Source: an uncultured Lachnospiraceae bacterium
GTDB lineage: Bacteria > Bacillota > Clostridia > Lachnospirales > Lachnospiraceae
Length of the DNA: 64,000 nt
NCBI GenBank assembly: GCA_947626775.1
Contig: CANQTL010000006.1
Coordinates: 39,466-103,465 of the forward strand
Reading direction: 5' to 3'
Of the stretch, positions 8,101 through 16,814 are shown one piece after another. The translations under genes were made by a program, and so were the position numbers. The number at the start of each line of letters is the position of its first letter. Positions within the stretch are counted from its first letter, which is position 1. The notes below the pieces were generated by a model. That model ran no database searches. It worked only from the letters and a program-made list of their open reading frames with translations, and had not been told where the DNA came from.

Positions 8101-9411
8101 ATGAAATTGCAAGATCTGAAAAATGCTGTGGAAGCGATAGAGATCAGTGAAAATATGCAGCGGGAGATCGCACAGAACGTATCGGAACGTACCCGGCGGG
8201 ATAAGTGGGGGGGGGTAAAACCCGTATCCCCGCGCCGCAGAGCGCATGGTATGCCGCGCGTGGCGGCAGCTGCGGCGTGCGCGTTTCTTGCGGTCGGTTT
8301 GATTGGCGTTCCTGTCAGGGCGCTGGTCTCGTCTCTGGTAAAGGAGCGCATGGAGGAGATCCCCGCCGAGGAACATCGGGAGATGGCGGAGATGATGGAC
8401 GGCCAGCCGGTGGGCGCGGACAGTTATTCCAGAGAGTACACGGCGGACGAACAGCGCCGTATGAAAGAACTTTGGAACCGGTATCAGGAGGGGGAATTTC
8501 CGGAGGGGAAGCTGCCCCAGACGGACAGAGAGGAAGAGGCAGAAGCCTTGGAACTGTGTTATCTTACCACCGACAGCAGCTTTCATCTGCCGGACAGGGC
8601 GCTCACCGACGAGGAACTTTTGGAGCTGATCGACTTTGAGGTCAAGCGCAATTATGCTCTGCAGAAGCGTTATGAGGAAGAGTGTGCCGATGAGATCTCG
8701 GCGGACGAACAGGGAAGAAAAGAGGCGGCGGCACAGGCAGTCGAGACGGGCGGCATCACCGAACAGGAGGCTGTCGCGGCGGCGCGGGAGTGGATGCAGA
8801 GACTGTACGGCATCACGGGAGACGGTATGGAACAGAATGCATACTTCGAGGAGGTGCAGGACGCGGGCTATGCCGGTTCGGGAGAGAAAAACACTTACAT
8901 GGTCAACTGGACGGATATGCCGAACAGGGAGTATTACTATTTCTACATCAGCGCGCAGGACGGAAGCCTGGTGTATGCCTCCCACAGCGGCAGCGCGCTG
9001 GTGGACAGCCTGCAGACGCCCGTGACGCCGGAAGAGACGGAAAAAATGCTCCCCGCGCTCAAGGACAAAGCGACAGCTTTTCTGGAGGATAAGCTGGGAC
9101 TCAGCGCAGCGGCGTACGGGGAGAAGTATGCGCACTATGTACTGTATATGGACGCAGCTTCGGATGTACAGCGCATAGGGAATCCGGTGAGCGTTATCTT
9201 CTGGCCCGGCAGCGGACAGAGCAAAACTGCCTCGCCGCCGGAATACGGCTATGCGGTTTCCTATGCGTGGGACGGCACATTCTCGGAGTGCTGCCGTGTG
9301 AAAGACATCGATACCTACTGGGACAACAGGGACATGCTGGCGCAGTCGTATCAGAAAAATTACGGCGTGGAGGTACGGCAGATCAAGGTGCGGCTGGATG
9401 AGATAGAATAA
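8101..9411 (+). CDS. Putative anti-sigma factor with extracellular domain
   Basis: A 436-aa protein. About 55 residues lie before a transmembrane helix (VAAAAACAFLAVGLIGVPVR, near residues 58-77). The long extracytoplasmic region contains a charged helical part and a C-terminal PepSY/YcdB-like beta region (NREYYYFYISAQDGSLVYAS). It follows the ECF sigma gene in the same direction with GGAGAGGAGC upstream of its ATG, so it is most likely the membrane anti-sigma factor that holds the sigma factor inactive. No zinc-binding HxxxCxxC motif is present. A nine-G tract (8207-8215) lies near codon 37; slippage there would truncate the protein before the membrane helix and release the sigma factor. Confidence 0.7.
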   Translation: MKLQDLKNAVEAIEISENMQREIAQNVSERTRRDKWGGVKPVSPRRRAHGMPRVAAAAACAFLAVGLIGVPVRALVSSLVKERMEEIPAEEHREMAEMMDGQPVGADSYSREYTADEQRRMKELWNRYQEGEFPEGKLPQTDREEEAEALELCYLTTDSSFHLPDRALTDEELLELIDFEVKRNYALQKRYEEECADEISADEQGRKEAAAQAVETGGITEQEAVAAAREWMQRLYGITGDGMEQNAYFEEVQDAGYAGSGEKNTYMVNWTDMPNREYYYFYISAQDGSLVYASHSGSALVDSLQTPVTPEETEKMLPALKDKATAFLEDKLGLSAAAYGEKYAHYVLYMDAASDVQRIGNPVSVIFWPGSGQSKTASPPEYGYAVSYAWDGTFSECCRVKDIDTYWDNRDMLAQSYQKNYGVEVRQIKVRLDEIE

Positions 9412-9438
9412 GACAGTATCAAAAAAACAGTCTGTCAG

Positions 9439-9472
9439 AGGAATCGGTATTGAAAAATATCGGTTCCTTTTA
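9439..9472 (+). terminator. Terminator of the sigma/anti-sigma operon
   Basis: A 13-bp stem with two G-U pairs (9439-9451 with 9456-9468) closed by GAAA and followed by TTTTA, 27 nt after the anti-sigma stop codon. Confidence 0.7.
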
Positions 9473-9519
9473 CTTTATGATAAGTATTTATGTGGGCGAA
9501 AATATGTTCGATACCATGC

Positions 9520-9548
9520 TTGCATTTTTTAACAAACAGTAGTATAAT
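9520..9548 (+). promoter_or_regulatory. Promoter of the restriction-modification operon
   Basis: TTGCAT (9520-9525), a 17-nt spacer, then a perfect TATAAT (9543-9548) lie 43 nt ahead of the methyltransferase ATG. No clear palindromic operator is seen, although the methyltransferase carries a DNA-binding domain that could act here. Confidence 0.6.
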
Positions 9549-9591
9549 CGGGGAAAAATCAGGTATACATTTTTTCCCAGGAGCGGCACGT

Positions 9592-10740
9592 ATGAAACAG
9601 GTACATTTAAGGGTTGATGAAGAGTTATATAATGAATTGAATGCTTATTCGGTAACGACGGAGCAGACAATGCAGGATTGTGTAAGAGAGGCTGTCGCAT
9701 ACTACGTTACCGATATGAGAAAAAGGCAGCAGACCGTCAAAGATAACAAGTTTACGTTTATTGATTTATTTGCCGGCATAGGCGGAATGAGAATCGCTTT
9801 TGAAAAGGCCGGAGGACACTGTGTTTACTCAAGTGAATGGAATAAATACAGTCAACAGACATATTTTGCTAATTTCGGGGAACAACCGGAGGGAGATATC
9901 ACGCAGGTATCCGCTTCATCTATTCCTAATCATGATATTCTGGTAGCAGGATTTCCGTGTCAGCCTTTTTCCATTGCCGGAGTTTCCAAAAAGAACAGCC
10001 TGGGAAGGGCAACAGGATTTGAAGATAAAACGCAGGGAACGCTTTTCTTCGATGTCTGCCGGATTTTAAAGGAGAAAAGACCAAAAGCTTTTATGTTGGA
10101 AAATGTAAAAAATTTGTGCAGTCATGATAAAGGCAGAACGTTTCAAATCATATTGGAATCATTGGAGGAATTGAATTACAGTGTGTTTTATGCCGTATTG
10201 GATGGGCAGAATTATGTTCCGCAGCACAGAGAACGTATTCTGATTGTAGGATTTGATCGTAAAAAGTATGGGAAAAAAGTACAGTTTGCCTTTAATTTAA
10301 CACCTGAATTTCCCAAGCCCGTTATGCGCGACATTCTGGAAGAAAATGTTGATGAGAAATATACGTTGTCTGATAAATTATGGACGTATCTCCAAAACTA
10401 TGCGGCAAAGCATAAAGCGGCGGGAAACGGATTCGGGTATGGGATTGCGCCTTTGGACGGCGTATCAAGAACAATCAGCGCGAGATATTATAAAGACGGT
10501 TCTGAAATACTGATCGAGCAGAAAGGGAAAAATCCCAGGAGACTGACGCCGCGTGAATGCGCAAGATTGCAGGGATTTCCAGATGATTTCAAAATACCGG
10601 TATCCGATACACAGGCTTATAAGCAATTTGGTAATTCTGTTGTAGTGCCCTTGATGGAGAATGTGGCAAGGCTGATTGTAAAGGAGTTGGAAGAGCTGGA
10701 TCTGCCTGAGGACAGGGAATTGCGAAGGATGGTGATCTAG
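9592..10740 (+). CDS. DNA (cytosine-5) methyltransferase with N-terminal ribbon-helix-helix domain
   Basis: About 382 aa. Residues 1-45 ([18 protein letters not shown] onward) look like a CopG/Arc-type ribbon-helix-helix. The remainder is a full C5-methyltransferase: motif [21 protein letters not shown], motif [10 protein letters not shown] with the catalytic Cys, motif VI ENV, motif [15 protein letters not shown] and motif [11 protein letters not shown]. The chosen ATG has AGGAGCGG upstream. It is followed directly by an EcoRII-like nuclease and Vsr, so it should protect the CCWGG-type site that nuclease cuts. The fused DNA-binding domain may let it autoregulate the operon, as N-terminal HTH domains do in some other C5 enzymes. 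GC content is lower than in flanking genes, consistent with transfer. Confidence 0.93.
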   Translation: MKQVHLRVDEELYNELNAYSVTTEQTMQDCVREAVAYYVTDMRKRQQTVKDNKFTFIDLFAGIGGMRIAFEKAGGHCVYSSEWNKYSQQTYFANFGEQPEGDITQVSASSIPNHDILVAGFPCQPFSIAGVSKKNSLGRATGFEDKTQGTLFFDVCRILKEKRPKAFMLENVKNLCSHDKGRTFQIILESLEELNYSVFYAVLDGQNYVPQHRERILIVGFDRKKYGKKVQFAFNLTPEFPKPVMRDILEENVDEKYTLSDKLWTYLQNYAAKHKAAGNGFGYGIAPLDGVSRTISARYYKDGSEILIEQKGKNPRRLTPRECARLQGFPDDFKIPVSDTQAYKQFGNSVVVPLMENVARLIVKELEELDLPEDRELRRMVI

Positions 10741-11916
10741 GTGGCCGCAGGATATGCAGAGCAGGCAATAAATTCTGTTTTTGACAGTGAGAAGGGGTTT
10801 TGCAAATTTTTATCCGCCAATGATACGGGCGCCACAGGCGGCCATCAGTTTGGAATTCTGATTTCAAAATCAGCAGCGGAAATGATGTTCAATAAGCAGG
10901 AACTCGGACAGACAACAATTCTCAAAAGAACGGTAAAGATCAGATGGCAGGAAGATTTTGAAACGGAAAGCTGTTTTACATATTATGAAAGTAAAAATGA
11001 ACTGCGAATTACGCGATTCGGGAGAGGCTTCCCCTTTTTAAAACCAGAACAGGCGGGAGCATTGTTTGTATTTACTAAACAGACGAATACCGATTACAGC
11101 GGATACTTTCTGGAAACAGACGAAGAAATAGAAGAATTTCTCGATACATTTGGTATCAGTCCGACAGAAACGAACAGTTTGATTGACGTACAGAAAGTAT
11201 TGCCAGAGACGCAGGAAAAGCTGGAAATACAGGAATTTATCCGTAGTCTTGATATAGATTTTCCGGCGTCAGATGTAATGTCGGCGGCAGCCAGGGAAAT
11301 TGAGGAAAAGGTATATGACCATGCAGGGGATATTCGTTCGGATCCAGATAAGAAAATTATTAGTTGGACGAATATGGAGTATACCCTTTTCAGAGCATTG
11401 GAATACGCCAGGTATGGAGAGATTATTACCAGGGGTTTTCAGTCAGTGGATGAATTTGCAAGAATGGCCAATGCAGTCTTGAACCGCAGGAAAAGTCGTG
11501 CGGGGAAAAGTCTGGAGCATCATCTGTCGGCGATATTTGACGGAAACGATATAGAATATTCATCTCAGGCGGTTACAGAAGGTAACAAGAAACCAGATTT
11601 TTTGTTTCCTTCACAGGCGGCATACCATGATAAGGCTTTTCCGGCAGATCGGCTGGTTTCGTTGGCGGCAAAAACGACTTGTAAAGATCGTTGGCGGCAG
11701 ATAATAACCGAGGCAGATCGCTTAAAAGATAAACCGAAGTATCTTTGTACGCTTCAGCAGGGGATATCCGGTGCGCAGATGGATGAAATGCAGGCCGAAA
11801 ACGTTATTCTGGTTGTGCCAAAACCATACATAGTAACGTATCCGCAGGATCGGAGGGACAGAATATGGACACTTGCCCGGTTTGTACAATATGTAAAAAT
11901 GATTGAGGGCAAATAA
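10741..11916 (+). CDS. EcoRII-like type II restriction endonuclease
   Basis: About 391 aa. The C-terminal ~170 residues match the EcoRII catalytic domain: KSLEHHLSAIFDGNDIEY, then the PD-(D/E)xK-type core KKPDFLFPS ... LAAKTTCKDRWRQI, and a downstream QMDEMQAENVILVVP. The N-terminal part corresponds to the effector-binding domain of EcoRII-type enzymes, which need two sites for cleavage. Translation starts at GTG immediately after the TAG of the methyltransferase, so the two are translationally coupled. Recognition of CCWGG is inferred from the family and from the Vsr neighbour, not from the sequence itself. Confidence 0.88.
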   Translation: MAAGYAEQAINSVFDSEKGFCKFLSANDTGATGGHQFGILISKSAAEMMFNKQELGQTTILKRTVKIRWQEDFETESCFTYYESKNELRITRFGRGFPFLKPEQAGALFVFTKQTNTDYSGYFLETDEEIEEFLDTFGISPTETNSLIDVQKVLPETQEKLEIQEFIRSLDIDFPASDVMSAAAREIEEKVYDHAGDIRSDPDKKIISWTNMEYTLFRALEYARYGEIITRGFQSVDEFARMANAVLNRRKSRAGKSLEHHLSAIFDGNDIEYSSQAVTEGNKKPDFLFPSQAAYHDKAFPADRLVSLAAKTTCKDRWRQIITEADRLKDKPKYLCTLQQGISGAQMDEMQAENVILVVPKPYIVTYPQDRRDRIWTLARFVQYVKMIEGK

Positions 11917-11917
11917 G

Positions 11918-12367
11918 ATGGACATAAAGAGTTCGGAGGAGCGAAGTAAAAATATGGCGGCGATTCGTTCCAGGGATACCCGACCGGAAATATATTTCAG
12001 GAAATTGCTTTTTGCACAGGGATACAGATATAGTCTTAATTCTAATAAGATAATGGGGCATCCGGATATTTATCTGAGAAAATATAATACAGCGATTTTT
12101 GTTCACGGATGTTTCTGGCACAGACATCCTGATTGTCCATATGCATATATGCCAAAAACAAGAGTGGATTTTTGGCAGAAAAAGTTTGAAGCAAATGTTA
12201 AAAGGGATGATGTTGTCAGGACAGAATTGCAAAATGAAGGAATTAAGTGCCTGATTGTCTGGGAGTGTACGGTTAAACGAATGGAAAAAAATCAGGCAGA
12301 TTGTGAGAGATACCTGAAAATGGCAGAAAGATTTTTGAAGGGAACTCAGACATTGTTGGAAATCTAA
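11918..12367 (+). CDS. vsr: Very short patch repair endonuclease Vsr
   Basis: About 149 aa. The Vsr signature is complete: RSKNMAAIRSRDTRPEIYFR at the start, GHPDIYLRKYNTAIFVHGCFWHRHPDC in the core and VWECTVK near the end. Vsr nicks T:G mismatches made when 5-methylcytosine deaminates, so it limits mutation caused by the neighbouring C5 methyltransferase. The ATG lies 1 nt after the nuclease stop codon and uses GAGGG inside that gene. The 3' end overlaps the convergent SdpI-like gene by 4 nt, which marks the right edge of the restriction-modification island. Confidence 0.95.
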   Translation: MDIKSSEERSKNMAAIRSRDTRPEIYFRKLLFAQGYRYSLNSNKIMGHPDIYLRKYNTAIFVHGCFWHRHPDCPYAYMPKTRVDFWQKKFEANVKRDDVVRTELQNEGIKCLIVWECTVKRMEKNQADCERYLKMAERFLKGTQTLLEI

Positions 12368-13407
12368 TCTGTTTTTTCCAAAAGTATTTCATAAATTTCC
12401 CTCGTCTCGGCGCTGTTCTTTGCGCCGAGCACGAGGGTTTCCCCGTCGATCTTCAGCACGATGCAGTCTTGTGAACCGGTGTAGGAGTAGCGCGTATACG
12501 TGCCGAGTTCTTCATTATTAAATGTGCCCATCAGCAGTCTGGCGGAGCCGACGCCGTTCGTCCGCATGCCCGCAGAGAGATCTGTGCGGTAGTCGGCCTG
12601 TTCGATCTGCGCGTAGTCAATTGTGAGATCACGCCAGTAGTCGGCTTTGATTTCGAGGCTGTCTTCCGTGAAGATGTACTTGATGTCTCCCGTGCACATC
12701 AGGATGGTGACGCCGAGCAGAAGCAGTGCGATGACGGCGACAGAGACAATGGTTGTCAGGCGCCGGCTTTTCTTCTGAGAGTGCGGTGCGTAAGAGATTC
12801 CCTCACGACGGTGCTGTCTGTAGATACCGTAGGAATAGGCGACAGGCAGGAGGACGGCTGCGCAGACTGCACAGAGAGCAGCCGGCATGATCAGGCCGTC
12901 CGGCAGAAACACCGAAAAGAGCGTGATCAAGCCGCAGACGAACCAAACCTTGCCGCCGAACCGGTGCGTCCGGTTCCAGTTTTCCTCATTGTTCAGCGTC
13001 CAGGAGATTCGGATGCCGAGCGTCCGATTCTGCTTGGTCTTGGGCAGATAATTCCCGATGAACATGAACAGGAGTCCTTCCATCAGTGGGGTGATGATCA
13101 GAGGATTGAATTTTCTGCCGAGGGCAGTGCTGTAGGTGATACCGTTGGCAAAGAGAGAGATCAACGGCACGATCCAGAAGATCATGCCCAGCGCTTTGGG
13201 ATTCTGGCTGCGCTGTTTTTGGTCCAGGGACGTCACAAGCAGGCAGCCCCAGTGGGTCGCAAGCAGAATAAGCGGCAGCCCGAAGACGGTGAAGCCTTTC
13301 TGACCGAAGCTGTCGGGCAGTCTGTTCCAGAGGAGCAGCCCTGCCAATGCGGGCAGCAGGATGATAACGGAGGACAGCAGGATTTTTCCTTTATTGTTTT
13401 TCAGCAT
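12364..13407 (-). CDS. SdpI-family membrane protein (DUF1648/SdpI)
   Basis: A 347-aa protein with about seven hydrophobic helices. The first third resembles DUF1648 (LPALAGLLLWNRLPDSFG), and the middle has the SdpI signature LGIRISWTLNNEENWNRTHR. The C-terminal ~110 residues form a soluble PH-like beta domain (YIFTEDSLEIKADYWRDLTI). In Bacillus, SdpI gives immunity to the toxin SDP and senses it by sequestering the repressor SdpR. The ArsR-type gene immediately upstream overlaps this gene by 17 nt, matching that pair. No sdpC toxin gene is visible nearby, so it may guard against foreign toxins. Confidence 0.85.
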   Translation of the reverse strand: MLKNNKGKILLSSVIILLPALAGLLLWNRLPDSFGQKGFTVFGLPLILLATHWGCLLVTSLDQKQRSQNPKALGMIFWIVPLISLFANGITYSTALGRKFNPLIITPLMEGLLFMFIGNYLPKTKQNRTLGIRISWTLNNEENWNRTHRFGGKVWFVCGLITLFSVFLPDGLIMPAALCAVCAAVLLPVAYSYGIYRQHRREGISYAPHSQKKSRRLTTIVSVAVIALLLLGVTILMCTGDIKYIFTEDSLEIKADYWRDLTIDYAQIEQADYRTDLSAGMRTNGVGSARLLMGTFNNEELGTYTRYSYTGSQDCIVLKIDGETLVLGAKNSAETREIYEILLEKTD

Positions 13408-13675
13408 GGTCGTCAGCTCCTTTCAGGTCGGAAATCCACAACAGCGTCTCCTCCAGGACAGAGGTATTGATCTCGTAGAAGATATATTTGCCCTCGCGGG
13501 CGTCCCGAATCAGGTCCGCATCTTTCAGGACCGACAGATGTCTGGAAATCGATGCGGCGGTCACGGGGAAATGCTCCGTGATTTCACCCGCCGACATGCG
13601 GCCGGTTTTTAACATATTCAGAATTTCACGGCGGATCGGATCGGCGAGCGCTTTCAGTGTCTGCTGCAGTCCCAA
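13391..13675 (-). CDS. ArsR-family repressor (SdpR-like)
   Basis: About 94 aa, winged-helix ArsR family: LKALADPIRREILNMLKTG, recognition helix VTAASISRHLSVLKDADLI, wing REGKYIFYEI. No metal-binding cysteines are seen, as in SdpR. I chose a TTG start at 13675 because AAGGAGG sits 8 nt upstream; the open frame extends further but has no ribosome site. It overlaps the SdpI-like gene, and a perfect 10-bp inverted repeat lies 44 nt upstream of the start, the probable autoregulatory operator. Confidence 0.88.
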   Translation of the reverse strand: MGLQQTLKALADPIRREILNMLKTGRMSAGEITEHFPVTAASISRHLSVLKDADLIRDAREGKYIFYEINTSVLEETLLWISDLKGADDHAEKQ

Positions 13676-13718
13676 GAGACAGCCTCCTTTGTGATATGTG
13701 CGAATGTGTCGGCGCACA

Positions 13719-13749
13719 TCAATTAACATTTAACCTAATTGTTAATTGA
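13719..13749 (-). promoter_or_regulatory. Probable operator of the SdpR-like repressor
   Basis: TCAATTAACA (13719-13728) and its exact reverse complement TGTTAATTGA (13740-13749) are separated by 11 nt, upstream of the repressor gene. A perfect palindrome at this place fits ArsR-family autoregulation. Confidence 0.65.
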
Positions 13750-13810
13750 AATATAACAAAAAACGGCAGCGGTGTCAACAGAGATTTTAAGAAATGTGGT
13801 GAAAACTGCG

Positions 13811-14383
13811 CTATCGGTACTCGCACTGTTCCCAGTGATCGTTGATGACGCCGATCCCCTGCAGATAGGAGTAAACGATCGTTGGCCCGACGAACTTGAA
13901 GCCGCGCTTTTTCAGGTCTTTGCTGATCCGCTCAGAGAGTTCGTCCCTGGCGGGCATGGCCTTTATGTCGGACAGATGATGATCGATGACCTGTCCGTCG
14001 GTGAAGCCCCAGATATAGCGGTCGAAGCTGCCGAACTCCGCCTGTACCTGTAAGAACGCCTGCGCGTTGGCAATCGCCGCCCGGATCTTATTCCGGTTGC
14101 GGATAATGCCCGCGTCCTGCATCAGCGCCTCAATTTTGGCCTCGTCGTAGGCGGCGACGATCTGCGGGTCGAAACCGTCGAAGGCCCTGCGGAAGTTTTC
14201 TTCCTTATTCAGAATCAGGTTCCAGCTTACGCCCGCCTGCATTCCTTCCAGCACGAGCATGGCGAACTGCTCCTGATCGCGGTGTTCCGGTTTGCACCAG
14301 CGGGTGTCGTGGTAGAGCAGCATTTTCTCAGAAATCTTATATTGCCCTGTGCCGAAGCTGAAATCGCATCTTTTCTTGTCCAT
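13811..14383 (-). CDS. tag: DNA-3-methyladenine glycosylase I
   Basis: A 190-aa base-excision-repair enzyme that removes N3-methyladenine. It starts MDKKRCDFSFGTGQYKISEK and includes the Tag core: YHDTRWCKPEHRDQEQFAML, LEGMQAGVSWNLILNKEENF, the loop AGIIRNRNKIRAAIANAQ and the C-terminal GFKFVGPTIVYSYLQGIGVINDH. Several zinc-site residues of Tag (an N-terminal Cys, and His near the C-terminus) are present. Start ATG with GAGG upstream. Length is standard. It is followed on the same strand by no close gene and preceded by the dehydrogenase gene 42 nt upstream. Confidence 0.95.
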   Translation of the reverse strand: MDKKRCDFSFGTGQYKISEKMLLYHDTRWCKPEHRDQEQFAMLVLEGMQAGVSWNLILNKEENFRRAFDGFDPQIVAAYDEAKIEALMQDAGIIRNRNKIRAAIANAQAFLQVQAEFGSFDRYIWGFTDGQVIDHHLSDIKAMPARDELSERISKDLKKRGFKFVGPTIVYSYLQGIGVINDHWEQCEYR

Positions 14384-14425
14384 GGCAAACCTCGTTCAGG
14401 AGTGTTATGCGGGATTCCGAAGCGG

Positions 14426-15382
14426 CTATCCCACTGTGTTCCGCTCTTCCCCGCGCAGGAAAGCCTCTATATTTTTACAGGTTTCCTCCACCACGCGGGT
14501 TCTGGCTTCCACGCTGGCCCATGCCATATGGGGCGTGACGATCAGTTTCGTGCTGTCCTGGATCTGCCGGAGCGGACTGTCTTTGGCCATCGGCTCTCTC
14601 TCCAGCACATCCAGTCCCGCCGCGGCGATCTCGCCGCCGGTCAGGGCCTCGTAGAGCGCCTGCGTGTCCACCACGGGACCGCGGGCCACGTTGATGAGGA
14701 CAGCCGTTTCTTTCATTTTCTTAAAAGCGTCTCTGCCGATCAGACCTCTGGTCCTGTCGCTGAGCGGGCAGTGCAGGGAGAGGACGTCAGACTGTGCGAG
14801 CAGGGCGTCGAAGTCCACGCGCTCATACTCTGTACAGGTGCTCTGGCCGGAGGCGGAGTAGAAGATGACCCTGCAGCCCAGCATCTGTGCCAGCGCCGCG
14901 ACTCTGCGGCCGATCGTGCCCATGCCGACGATGCCCCAAGTCAGATTTTCCATGTCATGGAATGCTATGTCGAAATTGGAGAAGCGCTCCTGCGCGCTGT
15001 ATGCGCCGGATTTGACGTACTGATCGTAGTGCGACAGCTTCTCGGTGAGCGCGAGCGCCAGGAGCAGCGTGTGCTGCGCCACCATGGAAGTGCAGTAGTT
15101 GACTACGTTGGCGACTCGGATGCCGCGGCTCTGGCAGTAGGGGATATCGACATTGTCATAGCCGGTTGCGAACAGGCAGATCAGCTTGATGTCCGGCGCG
15201 TCCTTCATGGTCGCCTCGTTCATGGGAGCCTTGTTGCAGATGACGATGTCCGCGCTTTTGATGCGCTCCGCGGTATTTTCAGCCACCGTATTCGGGTAGC
15301 AGATTACTTCTCCGAATTTTTCCAGGCAGGATACGTCGACGTCCGTGCCTACGCTGTTTCTCTCCAGAATTACGATTTTCAT
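14426..15382 (-). CDS. D-isomer-specific 2-hydroxyacid dehydrogenase
   Basis: About 318 aa, NAD-dependent dehydrogenase family that reduces 2-keto acids. Visible features are the substrate-domain signature ICLFATGYDNVDIPYC, the Rossmann motif GIVGMGTIGRRVAALAQMLG, HCPLSDRTRGLIG, the Arg segment LINVARGPVVD and the catalytic-His region VTPHMAWASVEAR. ATG 15382 follows AAGGAGG. The sequence is closer to glycerate/hydroxypyruvate-type enzymes than to D-lactate dehydrogenase, but substrate cannot be read. It is probably transcribed with tag downstream. Confidence 0.9.
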   Translation of the reverse strand: MKIVILERNSVGTDVDVSCLEKFGEVICYPNTVAENTAERIKSADIVICNKAPMNEATMKDAPDIKLICLFATGYDNVDIPYCQSRGIRVANVVNYCTSMVAQHTLLLALALTEKLSHYDQYVKSGAYSAQERFSNFDIAFHDMENLTWGIVGMGTIGRRVAALAQMLGCRVIFYSASGQSTCTEYERVDFDALLAQSDVLSLHCPLSDRTRGLIGRDAFKKMKETAVLINVARGPVVDTQALYEALTGGEIAAAGLDVLEREPMAKDSPLRQIQDSTKLIVTPHMAWASVEARTRVVEETCKNIEAFLRGEERNTVG

Positions 15383-15480
15383 AGGGTGCCTCCTTGTGGT
15401 GTGATCCGGTTCGCGAGCCGCGCGCAGCTGGATTCTGGAGTTTATTTTAGCACATCGCAAATATTTTTCCTAGAGTCTAT

Positions 15481-15509
15481 TTGTCAAGGATGTGACGATA
15501 TGATATACT
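15481..15509 (+). promoter_or_regulatory. Promoter of the EAL-HDOD / ahcY transcript
   Basis: TTGTCA (15481-15486), a 17-nt spacer and TATACT (15504-15509), 52 nt before the ATG at 15562. Confidence 0.55.
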
Positions 15510-15561
15510 ATATTGTATCAATGCAAACCAGGATTCGGATCCAGAAGGGGGAAGGACAGAT

Positions 15562-16782
15562 ATGCTTGCGACACTGATACCGTTTTTTGACAAGGACATG
15601 AAGGTGAGCGCGTACTCACTGTTTTCGCAGAAGGAGAATTATCTGCTCAATCCGGAACTGCAGGGACTGGCCGTGCTGGACGGCGCAGGCAGGATCGACG
15701 GGCTGGAGATTATCAGAAATATCGGCATCGATACGCTGTCGCCGGACTCCCGGGTATTCCTGCCGATCGGACCGATCAACGTATTCTCGGATATTGAGTC
15801 CCAGACGGAGGATATGAAAGATCGGCTGGTGCTCCTGTTCGACAAATCCATTGTGAACCGGGACGACTACAGGAACCGCCTCGCACAGCTTCGCGAGAGA
15901 GGCTATCATCTCGCGATGATGAAGCTGCCGATCACGGAGTTCGAGAATTACAGGGGGATTCTCGACTCGATGGATTACATCATTCTGGACAGCAAGAAAG
16001 TGGACGTGATGACCGCGAAGATCTACTTTGCGCATCAGTACCCGAATATCAGCATCTGCGTCGGCAATATCGAGAATCAGGAGCTGTTCGACAAGGTCAA
16101 GGACGACGAGGCGTTCAGTATGTTTGAGGGCGATTTCTTCCGCATCCCCGTCACGAAGGGGCAGACGAAGATCGAACCCCTGAAGGTCAATTATCTGGAG
16201 TTGATGAAGATCGTCAACGACGAGGACTATGAGCTGACCAAGGCGGCGGATATCATCGGGCGGGATACGGCGCTTGTCCTGTCGCTGCTCGAGATGGTAA
16301 ATAAGATCGCCGTCAATTCGGAGGTCACGTCGATTCGTCATGCGGCGGCGATCCTCGGTCAGAAGGAGCTGAAGAAATGGATCAACACCGTGATCACGAA
16401 GGAGCTCTGTGCGGACAGGCCCAATGAGATTACGAGAGAATCCCTGCTGCGCGCGAAGTTTGCGGAATGTCTCGCTCCCACTTTCGGCTTGGCGCAGAAG
16501 GCGCAGGAGCTGTTCCTGCTCGGGCTGTTTTCCGTGCTGGACATCATTCTGAACGTGCCGCTTAAAGAGGCGCTCGGCAGGGTGAACGTCGCGAAGGAGA
16601 TCTCGGACGCGCTCATCGACCACAAGGGCGATCTCGCGGAGGTGTACGATTTCATGCTCTATTATGAGAACGCGGACTGGCAGGAAGTCGGCAGACAGCT
16701 GGTGATGAAGAACATTCCCACCAACACGGTGTTCCAGGCGTACACGGAGGCCGTGAAGTGGTATAAGGCGATGTTTTTCTGA
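15562..16782 (+). CDS. EAL-like / HDOD domain signalling protein (YuxH type)
   Basis: A 406-aa cytoplasmic protein. The N-terminal ~190 residues have the fold pattern of an EAL domain (FLPIGPINVFSD, YHLAMMKLPITEFENYRGIL, MDYIILDSKK, SICVGNIENQELFD) but lack the EAL and other metal-binding signature residues, so catalytic c-di-GMP hydrolysis is unlikely. The C-terminal ~200 residues are an HDOD domain (LELMKIVNDEDYELTKAADIIGRD, TSIRHAAAILGQKELKKW). Proteins of this architecture are signal-transduction adaptors. GGAAGGACAG precedes the ATG. It is 32 nt upstream of ahcY in the same direction and may share its transcript. Confidence 0.85.
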   Translation: MLATLIPFFDKDMKVSAYSLFSQKENYLLNPELQGLAVLDGAGRIDGLEIIRNIGIDTLSPDSRVFLPIGPINVFSDIESQTEDMKDRLVLLFDKSIVNRDDYRNRLAQLRERGYHLAMMKLPITEFENYRGILDSMDYIILDSKKVDVMTAKIYFAHQYPNISICVGNIENQELFDKVKDDEAFSMFEGDFFRIPVTKGQTKIEPLKVNYLELMKIVNDEDYELTKAADIIGRDTALVLSLLEMVNKIAVNSEVTSIRHAAAILGQKELKKWINTVITKELCADRPNEITRESLLRAKFAECLAPTFGLAQKAQELFLLGLFSVLDIILNVPLKEALGRVNVAKEISDALIDHKGDLAEVYDFMLYYENADWQEVGRQLVMKNIPTNTVFQAYTEAVKWYKAMFF

Positions 16783-16814
16783 ATAGATAATTCATCCGTA
16801 GGAGGAAACTGTTT

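Noticed and set aside
7507..9135. A 542-codon minus-strand open frame opposite the sigma and anti-sigma genes
   Set aside because: It is antisense to two well-supported genes with ribosome sites, and its composition (Arg/His/Leu-rich) is typical of a shadow frame.
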